Origin: Paramylibacter kogurei | GTDB lineage: Bacteria > Pseudomonadota > Alphaproteobacteria > Rhodobacterales > Rhodobacteraceae | Reading direction: 5' to 3' | DNA: 64,000 bases | Assembly: GCF_002742285.1 (NCBI RefSeq) | Contig: NZ_MDGM01000007.1 | Coordinates: 1-64,000 of the forward strand | Shown here: piece by piece, positions 30,396 to 39,452 of the stretch | How the letters are laid out: each line of letters opens with the position of its first letter | How positions within the stretch are numbered: position 1 is the stretch's first letter | The notes under the pieces: model-generated | What the model was told of the DNA's origin: nothing | Database searches by the model: none | What the model saw: only the letters and a program-made list of their open reading frames with translations | Made by a program: the position numbers and the translations under genes

Positions 30396-31631
30396 ATGGA
30401 CTGGCTGAAACTTAGGCTGTTTCGATGGCTTGAGCTGGGGACCGAAGGTTATGCGGTACATACACGCCGCAGATTGATCGTAATAAATGTGTTGATTACG
30501 TTCGTTTCTGCGCTCTCAATCTTTTACGCAATTTTCTTTGCCATTTATGATATCAATACGTTCAAGCTCCCCATCATTTTCATGATTGTTATGGGTGCGT
30601 TGTTCTTGCGCACACCAATGTTGCACAATCAGGGGCGATACTATGGCGATTTGTATAATCTGAGCGTCTGGCTGATCTATGGCGGTATTCTGGTACATAT
30701 ATTTGGATCGGATTCCGGCATTCACTATTTCTTTCTTGGTGGCGCAGCGGGTGCGATCCTTATCTTTAATCTAAGCCGGAACGGCGTATCTGTTTTTTCG
30801 TTTTTCTCACAAATGATGATCTTTTTCTACGCCGAGGTGTATCGCATCCCACCACGTGATGCATATGCGTTGCCACAGAATTTTGAATACACGATGTTTG
30901 TGCTTAACATATTGTTTTTGCTGCTATTTCATTATTGTTTGATCAGCTATGCGGTTTATCTTTCAAAGACGGCGGAAACGTCGCTTACCAAAGAATGTGA
31001 GTATTCTGATCGTTTGTTGGAAAATATGATGCCGCGATTGATTTCAAATACGTTGAAAAGTGATCCGTGCAAAACAATTGCGAAACGGCACAACGATGCG
31101 ACAATAATTTTTGCTAAAATTGCGGGTTTTGAACAAGTTTACGAAACCAAAAGCCCCAAAGAATCCGTCGAGCTTTTGACACGCATATTTTCCGAATTTG
31201 ATCATTTGGCGCAGGAACATGGTTTGGAAAAAATCAAAACCGATGGATCAATCTTTATGGCGGCGGCTGGCTTTCCTGAGCCAACAAAAAAACACGCTGA
31301 AAACGTTGCTCTTGTAGCGCTAGAAATGCGCAAGGTCATCGCAAAATACGCTCAACAAGCAGATGTGGATATTACATTGCAGTGCGGCATTCATTCTGGG
31401 CCCGTGGTGGCCGGTGTAATCGGCACGCAAAAACCATTCTACGATGTTTGGGGGGATACGGTGAACCTTGCCGCGCGCCTGGAAACAAATGCCAAGCCAA
31501 ATCATATCCAAATTTCTGATTCTACCAAGCAACTCCTGACAGGTGATTTTCAGTTTCAAAAACGCGGGCGCATAGCGTTAAAGGGAAAGGGAAAGGTTGA
31601 AATTTGGTATATCCTAGATCGGATATCTTAA
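30396..31631 (+). CDS. Degenerate class III nucleotidyl cyclase with six-helix membrane domain
   Basis: The product (411 residues) has a basic N-terminus (LFRWLELGTEGY), about six membrane helices (about residues 25-195), a linker (EYSDRLLENMMPRLI) and a class III cyclase homology domain (about 230-405). Both metal-binding aspartates are lost: FAKIAGF has K241 and KTDGSIF has S285. The adenine-contact Lys K281, Asp D350 and the transition-state pair N357/R361 (VNLAARLE) are kept. This is the complement supplied by the C2 half of mammalian adenylyl cyclases, whose matching motif is KTIGSTY. Alone it is probably inactive. It is followed by an intact paralogue with which it aligns without gaps. 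A regulatory or heterodimeric role is inference. Confidence 0.88.
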   Translation: MDWLKLRLFRWLELGTEGYAVHTRRRLIVINVLITFVSALSIFYAIFFAIYDINTFKLPIIFMIVMGALFLRTPMLHNQGRYYGDLYNLSVWLIYGGILVHIFGSDSGIHYFFLGGAAGAILIFNLSRNGVSVFSFFSQMMIFFYAEVYRIPPRDAYALPQNFEYTMFVLNILFLLLFHYCLISYAVYLSKTAETSLTKECEYSDRLLENMMPRLISNTLKSDPCKTIAKRHNDATIIFAKIAGFEQVYETKSPKESVELLTRIFSEFDHLAQEHGLEKIKTDGSIFMAAAGFPEPTKKHAENVALVALEMRKVIAKYAQQADVDITLQCGIHSGPVVAGVIGTQKPFYDVWGDTVNLAARLETNAKPNHIQISDSTKQLLTGDFQFQKRGRIALKGKGKVEIWYILDRIS

Positions 31632-31742
31632 TTATGCCCAATATTATAACAGCCAACCCAACCCTTGATTGAATTACGACCTTTTCCCTCTTGTAAGAAC
31701 TGTTTCTTTACCTAATGTATGGCAAAGTTAAGGGGAAATATC

Positions 31743-32975
31743 TTGGAAAAGCTTAAGGCTCGTTTTTTCAAATGGTTTGAAATCGGTACCGAAGGGTATG
31801 ATATCGGTACACGCAGACGGTTGATTGTCACAAATGTGCTCATCACAGTGATCGCCGTACTGTCGGTTCTATACGCGGTCATTTTCTTTCTGTTTGATCC
31901 GGTCGAATATATTATTCCCGTATTGATGATGTTTTCGGTTGCAGGTCTGTTTCTGTTTACACCGTTTTTTCACAAACTTAACCCCTATGTCGGAAGTGTT
32001 TATAACCTGTCGATTTGGTTAATCTATGGGATGACGTTGGTTTACATTTTTGGCTCTGACTCTGGCATTCACTATTTCTTCTTGGGCGGCGCTACAGGTG
32101 CGATCCTTATCTACAACGTTAGCGCCAATCCAATTTCGATTTTTTCAATTATCGTACAAACATCCATTTTCCTATCTGCCGAATTTTTCTGGCCGCAATC
32201 AGCACATTGGTTGGAATTACCACAAATTCACCAATCCATTCTGGCCTTTGTCAATATTGTTTCAGTTCTTATGTTGCAGTTTTGTTTGGTCAGTTATGCC
32301 TTTTATCAAGCGCACACCGCAGAAGCATTGCTTGAAAAAGAATACCAATATTCCGAACAATTGCTTGCCAATATGATGCCAACATCCATCGCGGCACAAT
32401 TGAAACGCGAGCCCGAAAAAACCATTGCGGATGGGCATGAACAAGCAACAATCTTGTTTGCGGATATTGTCGGATTTACTGAGCGCGCATCAAACCAACC
32501 CCCGGAAAAGGTAGTTGCGTTTTTAAACGAACTTTTCACCAAATTTGACGCGCTTGCGACCAAACATGGATTGGAAAAAATCAAAACCCTTGGTGATGCA
32601 TTCATGGTCGCCGGCGGTATGCCATCTGCGCAGGATGATCATTGTGAACGCGTCGCTGATATGGCGCTGGAAATGCTCGATATTGCCAAAAGCATGCCAG
32701 AAAATTTCGGGAAAAAGGTTCAGTTGCGCATCGGTATTCATTCGGGTCCCGTGGTTGCAGGTGTGATTGGAACCAAAAAGCCATTTTACGATGTTTGGGG
32801 CGACACTGTGAATTTGGCGGCCCGTTTGGAAACCAATGGCCATATCAACCGTATTCAGGTCACCACATCCACCAAAGAGCTTCTTGAACATGCATTCACA
32901 TTTGAATTGCGTGGACAGGTTGAAATCAAAGGCAAGGGCAAGATCGACGTGTGGTATCTGATCGGTCGCAAATAG
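31743..32975 (+). CDS. Membrane class III adenylate cyclase (intact paralogue)
   Basis: The product (410 residues from TTG) has the same architecture as the gene before it: six membrane helices, a linker (QYSEQLLANMMPTSIA) and a cyclase domain. The catalytic set is complete: D241 in FADIVGFT, D285 in KTLGDAF, the adenine-contact K281 and D350, and N357/R361 in YDVWGDTVNLAARLE. It should make cAMP. I choose the TTG at 31743 because AAGGGG lies 7 nt upstream and this start makes the two paralogues align residue for residue; an ATG at 31719 has no ribosome site. The 111-bp spacer after the first copy shows no terminator, so cotranscription is likely. Confidence 0.9.
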   Translation: MEKLKARFFKWFEIGTEGYDIGTRRRLIVTNVLITVIAVLSVLYAVIFFLFDPVEYIIPVLMMFSVAGLFLFTPFFHKLNPYVGSVYNLSIWLIYGMTLVYIFGSDSGIHYFFLGGATGAILIYNVSANPISIFSIIVQTSIFLSAEFFWPQSAHWLELPQIHQSILAFVNIVSVLMLQFCLVSYAFYQAHTAEALLEKEYQYSEQLLANMMPTSIAAQLKREPEKTIADGHEQATILFADIVGFTERASNQPPEKVVAFLNELFTKFDALATKHGLEKIKTLGDAFMVAGGMPSAQDDHCERVADMALEMLDIAKSMPENFGKKVQLRIGIHSGPVVAGVIGTKKPFYDVWGDTVNLAARLETNGHINRIQVTTSTKELLEHAFTFELRGQVEIKGKGKIDVWYLIGRK

Positions 32976-32978
32976 TCG

Positions 32979-34517
32979 TTACTTTTCTGTGAATTTCAAT
33001 TCAATCCGTCGGTTTAATGCATACGCATTTGCATTTCTCGCTGGATCTATGGGTTGAAATTCCCCAAATCCATTTGCCGCTAATCGATTAGCGGGAATCC
33101 CTAACGGGTTGATCAAGTATTTCACAACTGAAAGTGCGCGTGCTTGGCTAAGCTCCCAATTGTCTTTGAATTGCCCGTTGCCCGAAATCGGGATGACATC
33201 TGTATGTCCATCAACGCGCAAAATCCAATCGATTTCGCTTGGAATTTCATCGGCGATTTCGCTCAAGATACCTGCCACTTTTTGCAATTCTTGCTGACCA
33301 CCAGCGCCCAAATCGGCAGATCCGACATCGAACAACACTTCTGATGAGAAAACAAATCGATCACCGACCATGCGCACGCCTTCTTGGCCTTCTAACAAAT
33401 CACGCACGCGGCCAAAAAACTCTGATCTAAATTTTTCCAAATCTTTGGCTTCGGCTTCCAGACGTTCGCGCTCTTTCTTTTCCAATGCTGCCAGTTTTTT
33501 CTGTTCCGCTGCGGTGCGCGCTAATGCGGCATTCAGATTGCTACCAAGTGTTTGGATTTGCACCTGCGCTTCGATATCTTTGGCCTGTGCATCATCAAGC
33601 AAGGCTTGCAGTTGGTTCAACTGTTGGCGCAATTCAAGCGTTTGTTGATTAAGCAATGCCAGCTCTCTTTGCCCTTCTGCATTGATCTCTTTTTGTGTGG
33701 CAAGCAAGCTGTTCGCCTGCGCCAACAATGCAGCTTGTTTTTGTTTTTCGCTTAATGTTTGGCCAGCTGCGTTTTCCAACTCTTCTTGTGCGGCTTTGGC
33801 TGCGGCAAGCAAGGTTAAGGATTCCTCTGCCTCTTTGCGTTTTGCTTCAAGTGCAAGCGTCATCGCACTTAACTCTGCATCACTTTCGCTCAATCGTTTG
33901 CGCAATGCTTCAGCGGCGGCCATTTCGGTCAATTTGTCTTTCTCTGCCTCTGACAAGGCGGTTGCTTGATTTTCGGATTTCTCGTTTAAATCAGCTATCA
34001 ACGCTTCCATTGCGTCGCGCTTGGCGGCTGCTAAACGCGCCTCTTCTGCGGATTTGTCCAATTCACTGCGTGCCTGCGCAAGCGCCAATTGAACCGCTTC
34101 CTTTTCGCTGATTTCTGTGGCGTTTTGTGCAGCCAGTTGTTGATTATCCAATTCCAATTGGCTTTTCTGGGCAAGCAATCCTGCCACCTGTTGTTCAAAA
34201 CTTGCAACCTGACCTTCTAGATTATCAATGGTATCCTCAGCGCTACGAAGCGAATTTTGAAACGCATTTACGCTGCCTTGTAGGCGCAATGATTTTTGCT
34301 CTTCCAATCCCAATGCCGTGGCGAGCCCAGCAATCTGGGCATTCAGGCTATCCAATTCTTCGCCCTGCCCTGTGATTGTTTCGCGCAGCACAAATTGAAC
34401 GATCATAAAAATCGACAAAACAAATGTTAAAACCAACAATAATGCGGTCATGGCATCGACAAAGCCTGGCCAGATATTGGCGTTAAATCGATTTGCTGTG
34501 CGTCGGGACAGGGCCAT
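32979..34517 (-). CDS. MotB/OmpA-like peptidoglycan-binding protein with long coiled coil
   Basis: The product is 512 residues. A short basic start is followed by ANIWPGFVDAMTALLLVLTFVLSIF, a MotB/ExbD-type plug and single membrane helix (about residues 15-43) with the Asp of FVDAMTAL. A very long coiled coil follows (about 55-360, Ala/Glu/Gln/Leu heptads). Then comes an OmpA-like peptidoglycan domain (about 375-510) with the signature VDGHTDVIPISGNGQFKDNWELSQARA. It is 5 bp downstream of a MotA-like gene. Together they look like an ion-driven stator that reaches through the periplasm. The function is unknown; it is not flagellar, since no flagellar genes are near. Confidence 0.88.
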   Translation of the reverse strand: MALSRRTANRFNANIWPGFVDAMTALLLVLTFVLSIFMIVQFVLRETITGQGEELDSLNAQIAGLATALGLEEQKSLRLQGSVNAFQNSLRSAEDTIDNLEGQVASFEQQVAGLLAQKSQLELDNQQLAAQNATEISEKEAVQLALAQARSELDKSAEEARLAAAKRDAMEALIADLNEKSENQATALSEAEKDKLTEMAAAEALRKRLSESDAELSAMTLALEAKRKEAEESLTLLAAAKAAQEELENAAGQTLSEKQKQAALLAQANSLLATQKEINAEGQRELALLNQQTLELRQQLNQLQALLDDAQAKDIEAQVQIQTLGSNLNAALARTAAEQKKLAALEKKERERLEAEAKDLEKFRSEFFGRVRDLLEGQEGVRMVGDRFVFSSEVLFDVGSADLGAGGQQELQKVAGILSEIADEIPSEIDWILRVDGHTDVIPISGNGQFKDNWELSQARALSVVKYLINPLGIPANRLAANGFGEFQPIDPARNANAYALNRRIELKFTEK

Positions 34518-34522
34518 AGCGG

Positions 34523-35659
34523 TTATCGTTTACCCAACTGTGCAATGTTTTTATTCAAAAGGCTCAGGTCGCTTCGCAATTCGGATAAACCTTGGGCACG
34601 CCCTGCGGCCATTTCCTCGAGCATACGGGATAATTGACCGTCCATGCTGCGCAATCGCATTCGCGTTTCGGCGTCTAAAATGCCATCACCTTCGGCTTGC
34701 ATTCGCGCGATTGCATCAACGATTTGCGATTGTCCACGGGCAATTTCCGATAATGATTGCGCATTGTTTGATTGGGCAAGGTTGGCATGTTCGATCATCT
34801 GTTCAACGGCATTTGCCATCTGATCCATACGACCGGCCGTTTGTGCCAAAATTACTTGCAACCCTTCCATTTGAATACTGGCACTTTCAAACAGGCCCGC
34901 GGACATGATTGCGTCGCCACCATCACTGGTAGAGCCAAGTTTGGTGATGGACGAAAGCCATTCTTCTAGTTCACCATAAAATCGATTTTGACCGCGCCCA
35001 GAAAACAGATCAAGCAATCCAACAATCAATGAACCTGCCAAACCCAAAAGCGATGATCCAAACGCGGTGCCCATTCCACCCAACTGCGCCTCAAGCCCCG
35101 TCATCAGATTGTCAAACACACCCATCGCTGAATCGCCCTCTTGCGGGGCGAGCGATCGGATCGTGTCCACCACCGCAGGAATGGTCGTGGCAAGCCCGTA
35201 AAACGTGCCCAAAAGCCCAAGAAAAATCAGTAAGTTAATGATATATCGGGTTATTTCACGCCCTTCATCCAATCGCGTGGCGACAGAATCCAAGATTGAA
35301 CGTGTGGACGTTGACGTTAACGCAAACCGCGCAGCACGTTCGGATAACATCGCCGCCAATGATGCCAGAATATTTGGCGCCTTCACAAAATCATGGCCCG
35401 GACGATCAAATGCAAAACCTTCGATCCAGTTAACCGATTTTATCAATGTGAATACCTGCCAAAAGCACGAAATCAAGCCTGCAAGAAACACCAAGATAAT
35501 AACGCCATTTAAATATGGGGACGCCAAGAAAATTGGTGAAACTGCGGGATATGCGAAATAAGTGCCAACGGAAACCAACCCAACCAAAATCATCATTGTG
35601 ATGATTTGGTTCACGGGTTGCGTGAATCGCACATGTATTTGCCTGTCTAAACTTGTCAT
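34523..35659 (-). CDS. MotA/TolQ/ExbB-like proton channel family protein
   Basis: The product is 378 residues. Two helices lie near the N-terminus (about 18-40 and 48-70). A third and fourth are in the channel domain (IINLLIFLGLLGTFYGLATTI and GMGTAFGSSLLGLAGSLIVGLLDLF), matching the MotA_ExbB core with its conserved GLLGTF and GLAGSL. The C-terminal 130 residues are a cytoplasmic helical tail (IEHANLAQSNNAQSL...). It pairs with the downstream OmpA-like protein. The two resemble the ZorA/ZorB stator of Zorya in layout, but no ZorC/D/E gene is present. Confidence 0.87.
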   Translation of the reverse strand: MTSLDRQIHVRFTQPVNQIITMMILVGLVSVGTYFAYPAVSPIFLASPYLNGVIILVFLAGLISCFWQVFTLIKSVNWIEGFAFDRPGHDFVKAPNILASLAAMLSERAARFALTSTSTRSILDSVATRLDEGREITRYIINLLIFLGLLGTFYGLATTIPAVVDTIRSLAPQEGDSAMGVFDNLMTGLEAQLGGMGTAFGSSLLGLAGSLIVGLLDLFSGRGQNRFYGELEEWLSSITKLGSTSDGGDAIMSAGLFESASIQMEGLQVILAQTAGRMDQMANAVEQMIEHANLAQSNNAQSLSEIARGQSQIVDAIARMQAEGDGILDAETRMRLRSMDGQLSRMLEEMAAGRAQGLSELRSDLSLLNKNIAQLGKR

Positions 35660-35822
35660 TTTTAACTTTTCGCTCGTTTTATCGTGTGTAGCCTAACGCG
35701 AAGTTCGATTCATTCCAAACAGTAAGTTTTGGACATATTCACGCCCCATTCATGGTGAATTCAGTTGTAAATCACACTAAAAATACCCACATAGGTAGAA
35801 ACAATTAACAAAAGGAATAGCT

Positions 35823-36761
35823 ATGGAATTTTTCGGTCCCTCAACAATTGCGATCCTCGTTTTCGCAATCATATTGGTATATTTGTCAGTCAAAGTCGTA
35901 TCACAAGGCGAGCAATGGACCGTTGAACGTTTCGGTCGTTACACGCGAACACTTACACCTGGCTTGGCTTTCTTGATCCCATTCATCGACAAAGTCGGTG
36001 CAAAAATCAATATGATGGAAACTGTTTTGGATATTGATAGCCAAGAGGTTATCACCAAAGACAACGCAATGGTTATGACCGATGCGGTTACATTTTACCA
36101 AGTGATTGACGCTGCAAGTGCCGCATACGAGGTGCGCGATTTACAACGTGCCCTGTCCAATTTGACCATGACCAACATTCGTGCGGTGATTGGTAATATG
36201 GATCTGGACGAAAGCCTATCAAACCGTGATTTCATCAATTCCAAATTGCTCAGCGTGATTGACGAAGCAGCAACACCTTGGGGTATCAAGGTAACGCGCG
36301 TTGAAATCAAAGATTTGGCTCCCCCACCAGACATTAACGAAGCGATGGCACGCCAAATGAAGGCGGAACGTGGTAAGCGTGCGGATATTTTGACCGCTGA
36401 AGGTCACAAACAATCTGCAATTCTAAAAGCCGAAGGTGAAAAAGAAGCGCAAGTGCGCGAGGCAGAAGGCCGCCGCGAAGCAGCATTCCTTGACGCCGAA
36501 GCACGCGAACGCGCAGCCGAGGCCGAAGCAAAAGCAACCGCAATGGTTTCAGAGGCGATTGCCAAAGGTGACATTCAGGCCGTGAACTATTTTGTGGCGC
36601 AAAAATATACAGAAGCGTTACGTGATATCGCGGCAGGCCCAAGCTCGAAAACGGTTATGATCCCGCTAGAGGCTGCGAACCTATTGGGTAGCATTGGCGG
36701 CATCGCCGACATCGCCAAGGCTGTATCGGGTGATGATGGTCCACTCAAGCTGAATAAATAA
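35823..36761 (+). CDS. SPFH/Band 7 domain protein (stomatin/QmcA-like)
   Basis: The product (312 residues) has an N-terminal membrane anchor (IAILVFAIILVYLSVKVV) and a Band 7 domain (VERFGRYTRTLTPGLAFLIPF, then LDIDSQEVITKDNAMVMTDAV). A long helical region rich in KAEGEKEAQVREAEG repeats and a C-terminal hydrophobic stretch follow. It matches the bacterial paraslipin/QmcA group. These proteins form large membrane cages or microdomains and may modulate FtsH-type proteolysis. AAGGAA precedes the ATG. It is 17 bp upstream of nfeD, the standard SPFH partner. Confidence 0.93.
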   Translation: MEFFGPSTIAILVFAIILVYLSVKVVSQGEQWTVERFGRYTRTLTPGLAFLIPFIDKVGAKINMMETVLDIDSQEVITKDNAMVMTDAVTFYQVIDAASAAYEVRDLQRALSNLTMTNIRAVIGNMDLDESLSNRDFINSKLLSVIDEAATPWGIKVTRVEIKDLAPPPDINEAMARQMKAERGKRADILTAEGHKQSAILKAEGEKEAQVREAEGRREAAFLDAEARERAAEAEAKATAMVSEAIAKGDIQAVNYFVAQKYTEALRDIAAGPSSKTVMIPLEAANLLGSIGGIADIAKAVSGDDGPLKLNK

Positions 36762-36778
36762 AGAAAGGACAGATTTAC

Positions 36779-37258
36779 ATGGAAATGTTTTCTCAAAGTT
36801 TCGGATTCCTTGAAGGAATGTCACCTTGGTGGTGGGTTGCCTTGGCCTTTGGCTTGGCAGCTTTGGAAATGGCGACTTTCTCATTTTTCTTAATCTGGCC
36901 TGCTTTGGCAGCACTGTGCATGGCCGCATTGACGGCGGCCAGCCCAACGTTATCTGCGGGTGTTCAGGTGATTACCTTTTCCGCGATATCCATCGCACTA
37001 ACCTATATCGGACGCTTGTTATTCCTGAAATACGGTGATGGCGGCGGCGAAGGTGATGCAACACTGAATCAACGCGGCGCTCGTTTTATCGGACGTGTTG
37101 GTAAGGTATTGGAATTTGCCAACGGCGAAGGTGTGATCGAATTAGAAGGCATGCGCTGGCGCGCAAAATGGGCCGATGGGCAAACCAGCAAAGTTGGAAA
37201 TTCGGCACGTGTCACACAAGCCAACGGCATGGTATTGGATGTCGAAGCAGTAGATTAA
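36779..37258 (+). CDS. NfeD family membrane protein
   Basis: The product (159 residues) is a short-form NfeD. Two to three membrane helices lie in the first 85 residues (WWWVALAFGLAALEMATFSFF and the following segments). A C-terminal OB-fold-like domain (GARFIGRVGKVLEFANGEGVIELEGMRWRAKW) follows. NfeD proteins accompany SPFH proteins and are thought to act with them in membrane organisation. The 3' end overlaps the convergent ChaC-like gene by 4 bp. Confidence 0.9.
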   Translation: MEMFSQSFGFLEGMSPWWWVALAFGLAALEMATFSFFLIWPALAALCMAALTAASPTLSAGVQVITFSAISIALTYIGRLLFLKYGDGGGEGDATLNQRGARFIGRVGKVLEFANGEGVIELEGMRWRAKWADGQTSKVGNSARVTQANGMVLDVEAVD

Positions 37259-37791
37259 CCCGCCAGTTGCTTCACCCGTTGGGTTAACCAATCAAGCTCT
37301 GGGTCATGCAGACCCAGAGCATTCAAACAATCAGTCGTATTATATAAATACTCTGTATTCGGGCCGCGCCCCCCAACAGCCGTTGAAATCATTTGCGCCT
37401 GTTCTTCCAATTCCAAATGGCAATATTGCACGTGATGAGGATCAATCACATATGTAAGTGCCAAAACCTCGCCGCCCTCTTGAAATTTTATCGGCAGAAT
37501 TTTTTCAACATAAGCAGATGAAATCAATTCTCGTTCACGCAGATAGGTAATGGTTTGATCGGCATGTTCTCGGGCGACATTGAACGCAACACCCTGACAA
37601 TGCGCACCATCTTGTTCATCAAGCGCCAATACCAAACCATTATGATCTTGCGTCCCGCGATGATGAATGGATCGCATACAAAAGCTACGCATATATCCAT
37701 CAAGTGTTGCGATTTTTTGAGTGGCGACCTTGAAACCAGGGTTCCATATCAAAGACCCGTAGCCAAACACCCAAAGATCATTCGTATTCAT
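37255..37791 (-). CDS. Gamma-glutamylcyclotransferase, ChaC-like
   Basis: The product (178 residues) resembles the ChaC/GGCT family, which releases 5-oxoproline from glutathione or gamma-glutamyl peptides. The substrate loop is VFGYGSLIWNPGF near the N-terminus. Later motifs are RSFCMRSIHHRGTQ and REHADQTITYLRERELISSAY, which holds the catalytic Glu region. I use the ATG at 37791; an upstream GTG at 37815 is possible. Its product would be a substrate for an oxoprolinase, and one is encoded at 58.4-62 kb, though the two are far apart. Confidence 0.9.
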   Translation of the reverse strand: MNTNDLWVFGYGSLIWNPGFKVATQKIATLDGYMRSFCMRSIHHRGTQDHNGLVLALDEQDGAHCQGVAFNVAREHADQTITYLRERELISSAYVEKILPIKFQEGGEVLALTYVIDPHHVQYCHLELEEQAQMISTAVGGRGPNTEYLYNTTDCLNALGLHDPELDWLTQRVKQLAG

Positions 37792-37854
37792 CAGTCTTGG
37801 TTCCCGTTTGAACACGCGTTATAGAGACGCCAAAGAATTTAGGAAATAACAAAT

Positions 37855-38868
37855 ATGCGTATCCTTGTCATTGCTATACTCGTCGCTGCTTTGGGTTGGG
37901 CGGCCTATTGGTTTATCGGGTCTAGCGCCCAAGAAAGATCAGTGAAAAATTGGCTAGGACAACAACAAAATGCAGGCTGGGTTGCAGATACCAGCAATGT
38001 GAATGTACGTGGTTTTCCAAATCGGTTTGATACAATTATTTCGGATCTAAATATTGCGGACCCCAATTCAGGTTGGGCGTGGTCAGCACCCCAAATGCAA
38101 TTTTTGATGCTCAGCTATAAGCCAAATCACATCATCGCTCAGTGGCCGCAAACGCAAACCGTTTCAACACCAAACCAAAATATCACAGTGAATAGCGATG
38201 AAATCAGCGCAAGCTTGGTATTTCGTGCAAATACTGCATTGGCGTTGGATCGATTCACCGCAAGTTTGGACAATGTAAAACTGAACAGCAATCAGGGCTG
38301 GGATAGCCAAATTCAATCGGCGATCTTGGCGACGCGGCGCACAGATGCCTCCGAATTTTCATATGACATCGCATTCGATGCACTTGGTTTTACACCCGCC
38401 AGCGAAATCAAAGCACAGTTTGATAAATCGGGCGTGTTACCAGCAACCTTTGAAACCTTCAGCATCAGCACAACAGCGCATTACGATGCGCAATGGGATC
38501 GGTTAAGTGTTGAGGGAAACTTACCAGAACTAACCAAGCTGGATATCAATGAAGCCAACGCGATTTGGGGCGGTCTGGAGGTTCAGGCCAAAGGATCAGT
38601 TACGCTCGATAATCAGGGCTATCCGACGGGTAAGCTTACAGTACGTGCGAAAAACTGGAAAGATATGATCAAATTGGCCCAAGAAAATGGTGCAATTGAT
38701 GCTGGTTTGGCGCGTAAATTGGAAACCGGTATGGGGCTTATCGCCATGCTTTCGGGCAATCAAAATACGCTGGATGTTCCGCTGTCATTTGCCAATCGCA
38801 TCACAAGTATCGGCCCCATCCCCGTTGGGCCTGCGCCACAAATTCGCTCACCTCGGGTGCAAAATTAA
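37855..38868 (+). CDS. DUF2125 family protein
   Basis: The product (337 residues) has an N-terminal signal or anchor helix (MRILVIAILVAALGWAAYWFIG). A mostly beta-strand periplasmic domain follows, with the DUF2125 features NVRGFPNRFDTIISDLNIADP near residue 50 and a closing segment FANRITSIGPIPVGPAPQI. The fold resembles AsmA-like or lipid-chaperone domains, but that is only by impression. The function is unknown. It ends 4 bp into the convergent extensin gene. Confidence 0.85.
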   Translation: MRILVIAILVAALGWAAYWFIGSSAQERSVKNWLGQQQNAGWVADTSNVNVRGFPNRFDTIISDLNIADPNSGWAWSAPQMQFLMLSYKPNHIIAQWPQTQTVSTPNQNITVNSDEISASLVFRANTALALDRFTASLDNVKLNSNQGWDSQIQSAILATRRTDASEFSYDIAFDALGFTPASEIKAQFDKSGVLPATFETFSISTTAHYDAQWDRLSVEGNLPELTKLDINEANAIWGGLEVQAKGSVTLDNQGYPTGKLTVRAKNWKDMIKLAQENGAIDAGLARKLETGMGLIAMLSGNQNTLDVPLSFANRITSIGPIPVGPAPQIRSPRVQN

Positions 38869-39452
38869 CGGCAATACGGCCCGCTGCGATAACGTGCAGT
38901 ATCAAAATGAAAATGATCGCGATGATACACGTCTGAATTGGGGCCAAGTACCGTACCAAAAATTCCACAGGCATTCGCATGAACCCTTTTCAACGGCTTG
39001 CGATATTTGCCTTTGCCCCAATCATTCAAAACCGAAACGTGTTCACCGTTTTTTAGGGTGAAACCAGCGATATCGATGGCATGACCCAATGAATGTTCGG
39101 ACATTTTCGCACCTGGTTTATTGTTGCGAGTTCGACATGAATAGCTGGCAACCACCTGTAATTGGGCCAGTTTACCTTTGCGTTTAAACGCAGGTTTTGC
39201 TGATTTTTTAACCCAAGCTTTCAACGCCTTTGCTGTTGTGCAATCAATCAGTGCTGGTGTTGAAAGTGCTACATCATCAACGCTTGTCACACGCACGGGG
39301 CTGACGATTCCACAGCCGCTATTTTTTGACATGATGGGGGCCGCAATTTCACCGCGTATTTTGCGATCGCCACAGATTTTTGCATCTTGTGCAATTGTTG
39401 GAAATGCAACGAAACTTGCAATTACAGCGATTGTTATTCGATCAATCATCAT
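38865..39452 (-). CDS. Extensin-like protein (peptidoglycan-related peptidase fold)
   Basis: The product (195 residues) has a signal peptide (about 1-20, FPTIAQ cleavage) and a C-terminal extensin-like domain. The zinc-ligand-like pattern is SEHSLGHAIDIAGF and HRDHFHFDTA, as in D-Ala-D-Ala-type MepA/VanY-fold enzymes. The family is called extensin-like in bacteria, and a cell-wall role is likely. Cysteines (ICGDR, SGCGIV, SCRT, ACGIF, PYCR) suggest disulfides. It starts inside the tyrC stop (ATGATGATTGA), so it is translationally coupled to it. Confidence 0.87.
   Translation of the reverse strand: MMIDRITIAVIASFVAFPTIAQDAKICGDRKIRGEIAAPIMSKNSGCGIVSPVRVTSVDDVALSTPALIDCTTAKALKAWVKKSAKPAFKRKGKLAQLQVVASYSCRTRNNKPGAKMSEHSLGHAIDIAGFTLKNGEHVSVLNDWGKGKYRKPLKRVHANACGIFGTVLGPNSDVYHRDHFHFDTARYRSGPYCR

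Noticed and set aside
32979-35659. Zorya anti-phage system
   Set aside because: The MotA/MotB-like pair has the same general layout as ZorA/ZorB, but there is no ZorC, ZorD or ZorE gene within reach. Its neighbours are cyclases and SPFH/NfeD genes, so I call it a stator-like envelope pair only.
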